Below, piece by piece: positions 14,657 through 15,456 of a stretch of DNA of 15,456 nucleotides; position 1 is the stretch's first letter, and every line of letters begins with the position of its first letter. Origin of the DNA: Nautiliaceae bacterium. Lineage in GTDB: Bacteria; Campylobacterota; Campylobacteria; Campylobacterales; Nautiliaceae. The position numbers and the translations under genes are program-made. The stretch spans positions 1 to 15,456 of the forward strand of contig JALTBU010000233.1 of assembly GCA_027008345.1 (NCBI GenBank). Direction: 5' to 3'. The notes below the pieces were generated by a model, which was not told the DNA's origin, did not search any database, and saw only the letters and a program-made list of their open reading frames with translations.

Positions 14657-15456
14657 TTAATCACCTAAAATTATTGAATTTGGTTTTTTGTCTATTTTTA
14701 TAATTACTCTGTTTAAATTATTCATTGTTTTATCCACGTCATACAGAGTTTTTGAAATCTTTTTATAAAATACTGAATTTTCCGAATAAGTATTTAATGT
14801 TTTGTTTAAATCTTTCATTAAAATATTAAAATTATCCAAAATTTCAGAAATTTTATGATTATTTGAATTTATTAAATTACTTACTGAGTCACTTGTTTTT
14901 GTAAGAGAAATTAATGCCTTGCTAAGAAGAGGTCTTGTTTCGTTTAAAAGAGAATTTATATTATTTACCGTTTTATCAATTTTAAGCGAATTTAGTTTAT
15001 CCAAAAACATACTTAATTTATCTGCAATTGAAATTTCTTTTTTATATATACAGTGTATTTTAATTTTATCATCAATAATTTGAGGTTTATAAGGTTTATT
15101 TGTAAAAGTAATTATTACTGATGAAATTTGCAAAAGAGGTATATTTTGTTTTATATAAACACTTATACCTTTCTTAAAGAGCTTATTTACAACATCTTCA
15201 TTCCTATTTTTCATAAAAGCTCCTATATTAATATTCAAAATCGCATAAGAAATAATTTTGTTTTTGTCTATATCAAAAATCGAATTTACCTCTTTAACAT
15301 ATCCTACATCAAAACCTCTAAATTTTACAGCTTCTCCCGCATTTATAAGTGAATTTTGTTTCTCAAATTCAACAATGAATTCTTTATATTTATGAAATTT
15401 TCCTAAAACATTTGCAAAAGCATCAGATTTAGAAGGATAAAGTTTAAAAATTTTCT
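14657..15456 (-). CDS. MCE-domain protein, MlaD/PqiB-like (N-terminus beyond window edge)
   Basis: About 265 residues are visible and the frame is open to the right edge without a stop, so the TTG at 15238 is not the true start. The first visible part contains an MCE domain: NSLINAGEAVKFRGFDVGYVKEV, then a variable strand, KNKIISYAILNINIGAF and the rest of the barrel to about ISSVIITF. The remainder (visible residues about 135-255) is a long helical or coiled-coil tail. It ends in KKPNSIILGD, a common MCE C-terminal pattern. MCE proteins form periplasmic rings or tubes, anchored in the inner membrane, that carry lipids between membranes. The anchor, and any permease and ATPase genes, would lie off the right edge. 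Downstream lipoprotein genes are tightly coupled. Confidence 0.85.
   Translation of the reverse strand, partial: KIFKLYPSKSDAFANVLGKFHKYKEFIVEFEKQNSLINAGEAVKFRGFDVGYVKEVNSIFDIDKNKIISYAILNINIGAFMKNRNEDVVNKLFKKGISVYIKQNIPLLQISSVIITFTNKPYKPQIIDDKIKIHCIYKKEISIADKLSMFLDKLNSLKIDKTVNNINSLLNETRPLLSKALISLTKTSDSVSNLINSNNHKISEILDNFNILMKDLNKTLNTYSENSVFYKKISKTLYDVDKTMNNLNRVIIKIDKKPNSIILGD

Overview
The window is very AT-rich and densely coded, and reads as chromosomal DNA of a Campylobacterota (Epsilonproteobacteria) member. The evidence is the gene content and order: an ftsK-flgL pair, aroQ divergent from an aminodeoxyfutalosine deaminase, an rpsF-ssb-rpsR block, and an MCE plus auxiliary-lipoprotein pair. 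The futalosine-pathway gene, the very large FlgL and the GAPDH that looks NADP-adapted (biosynthetic) would suit an autotrophic or anaerobic lineage such as Nautiliales. That finer placement is inference.

Layout. Positions 1-379 (minus) hold the 5' part of aroQ. Positions 455-1660 (plus) hold the futalosine-pathway deaminase, whose stop codon directly abuts the stop of the convergent gene. From 11555 down to 1661 almost everything lies on the minus strand in the order rpsF, ssb, rpsR, alr, xseA, a soluble chemotaxis-type protein, flgL, ftsK and an OmpA-like lipoprotein. Gaps are short and several genes overlap. A GAPDH gene (11753-12772, plus) is divergent from rpsF and ends at a clear intrinsic terminator. 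A lone REP-associated Y1 (HUH) transposase follows on the minus strand. The right end (13725-15456, minus) is the distal part of an MCE lipid-transport operon: a 5'-truncated MCE protein, a PqiC-like lipoprotein and a glycine-zipper lipoprotein.

How the genes work together. The long minus-strand series mixes ribosomal, replication, cell-wall, DNA-repair, motility and chromosome-segregation genes. Flagellar-type promoters sit inside it. A sigma-28-like element (TAAA-N15-GCCGATTT) precedes the chemotaxis gene, and a sigma-54-like element (GG-N10-GC) precedes flgL and overlaps the chemotaxis gene's stop region. Motility control may therefore be layered onto a housekeeping cluster. The rpsF leader can form a long hairpin or an alternative pairing that covers the rpsF ribosome binding site, which suggests S6:S18-type autoregulation.

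The start of ftsK needs attention. Its first transmembrane segment lies upstream of the first canonical start codon, so the gene probably uses an ATT start or contains a one-base discrepancy. I found no convincing new defence system, CRISPR array, tRNA or rRNA. The most interesting signals are small: the ftsK start, the rpsF leader, the CKICH motif in FlgL, the coenzyme-site changes in GAPDH and the embedded flagellar promoters. No gene-free stretch exceeds 300 bases.
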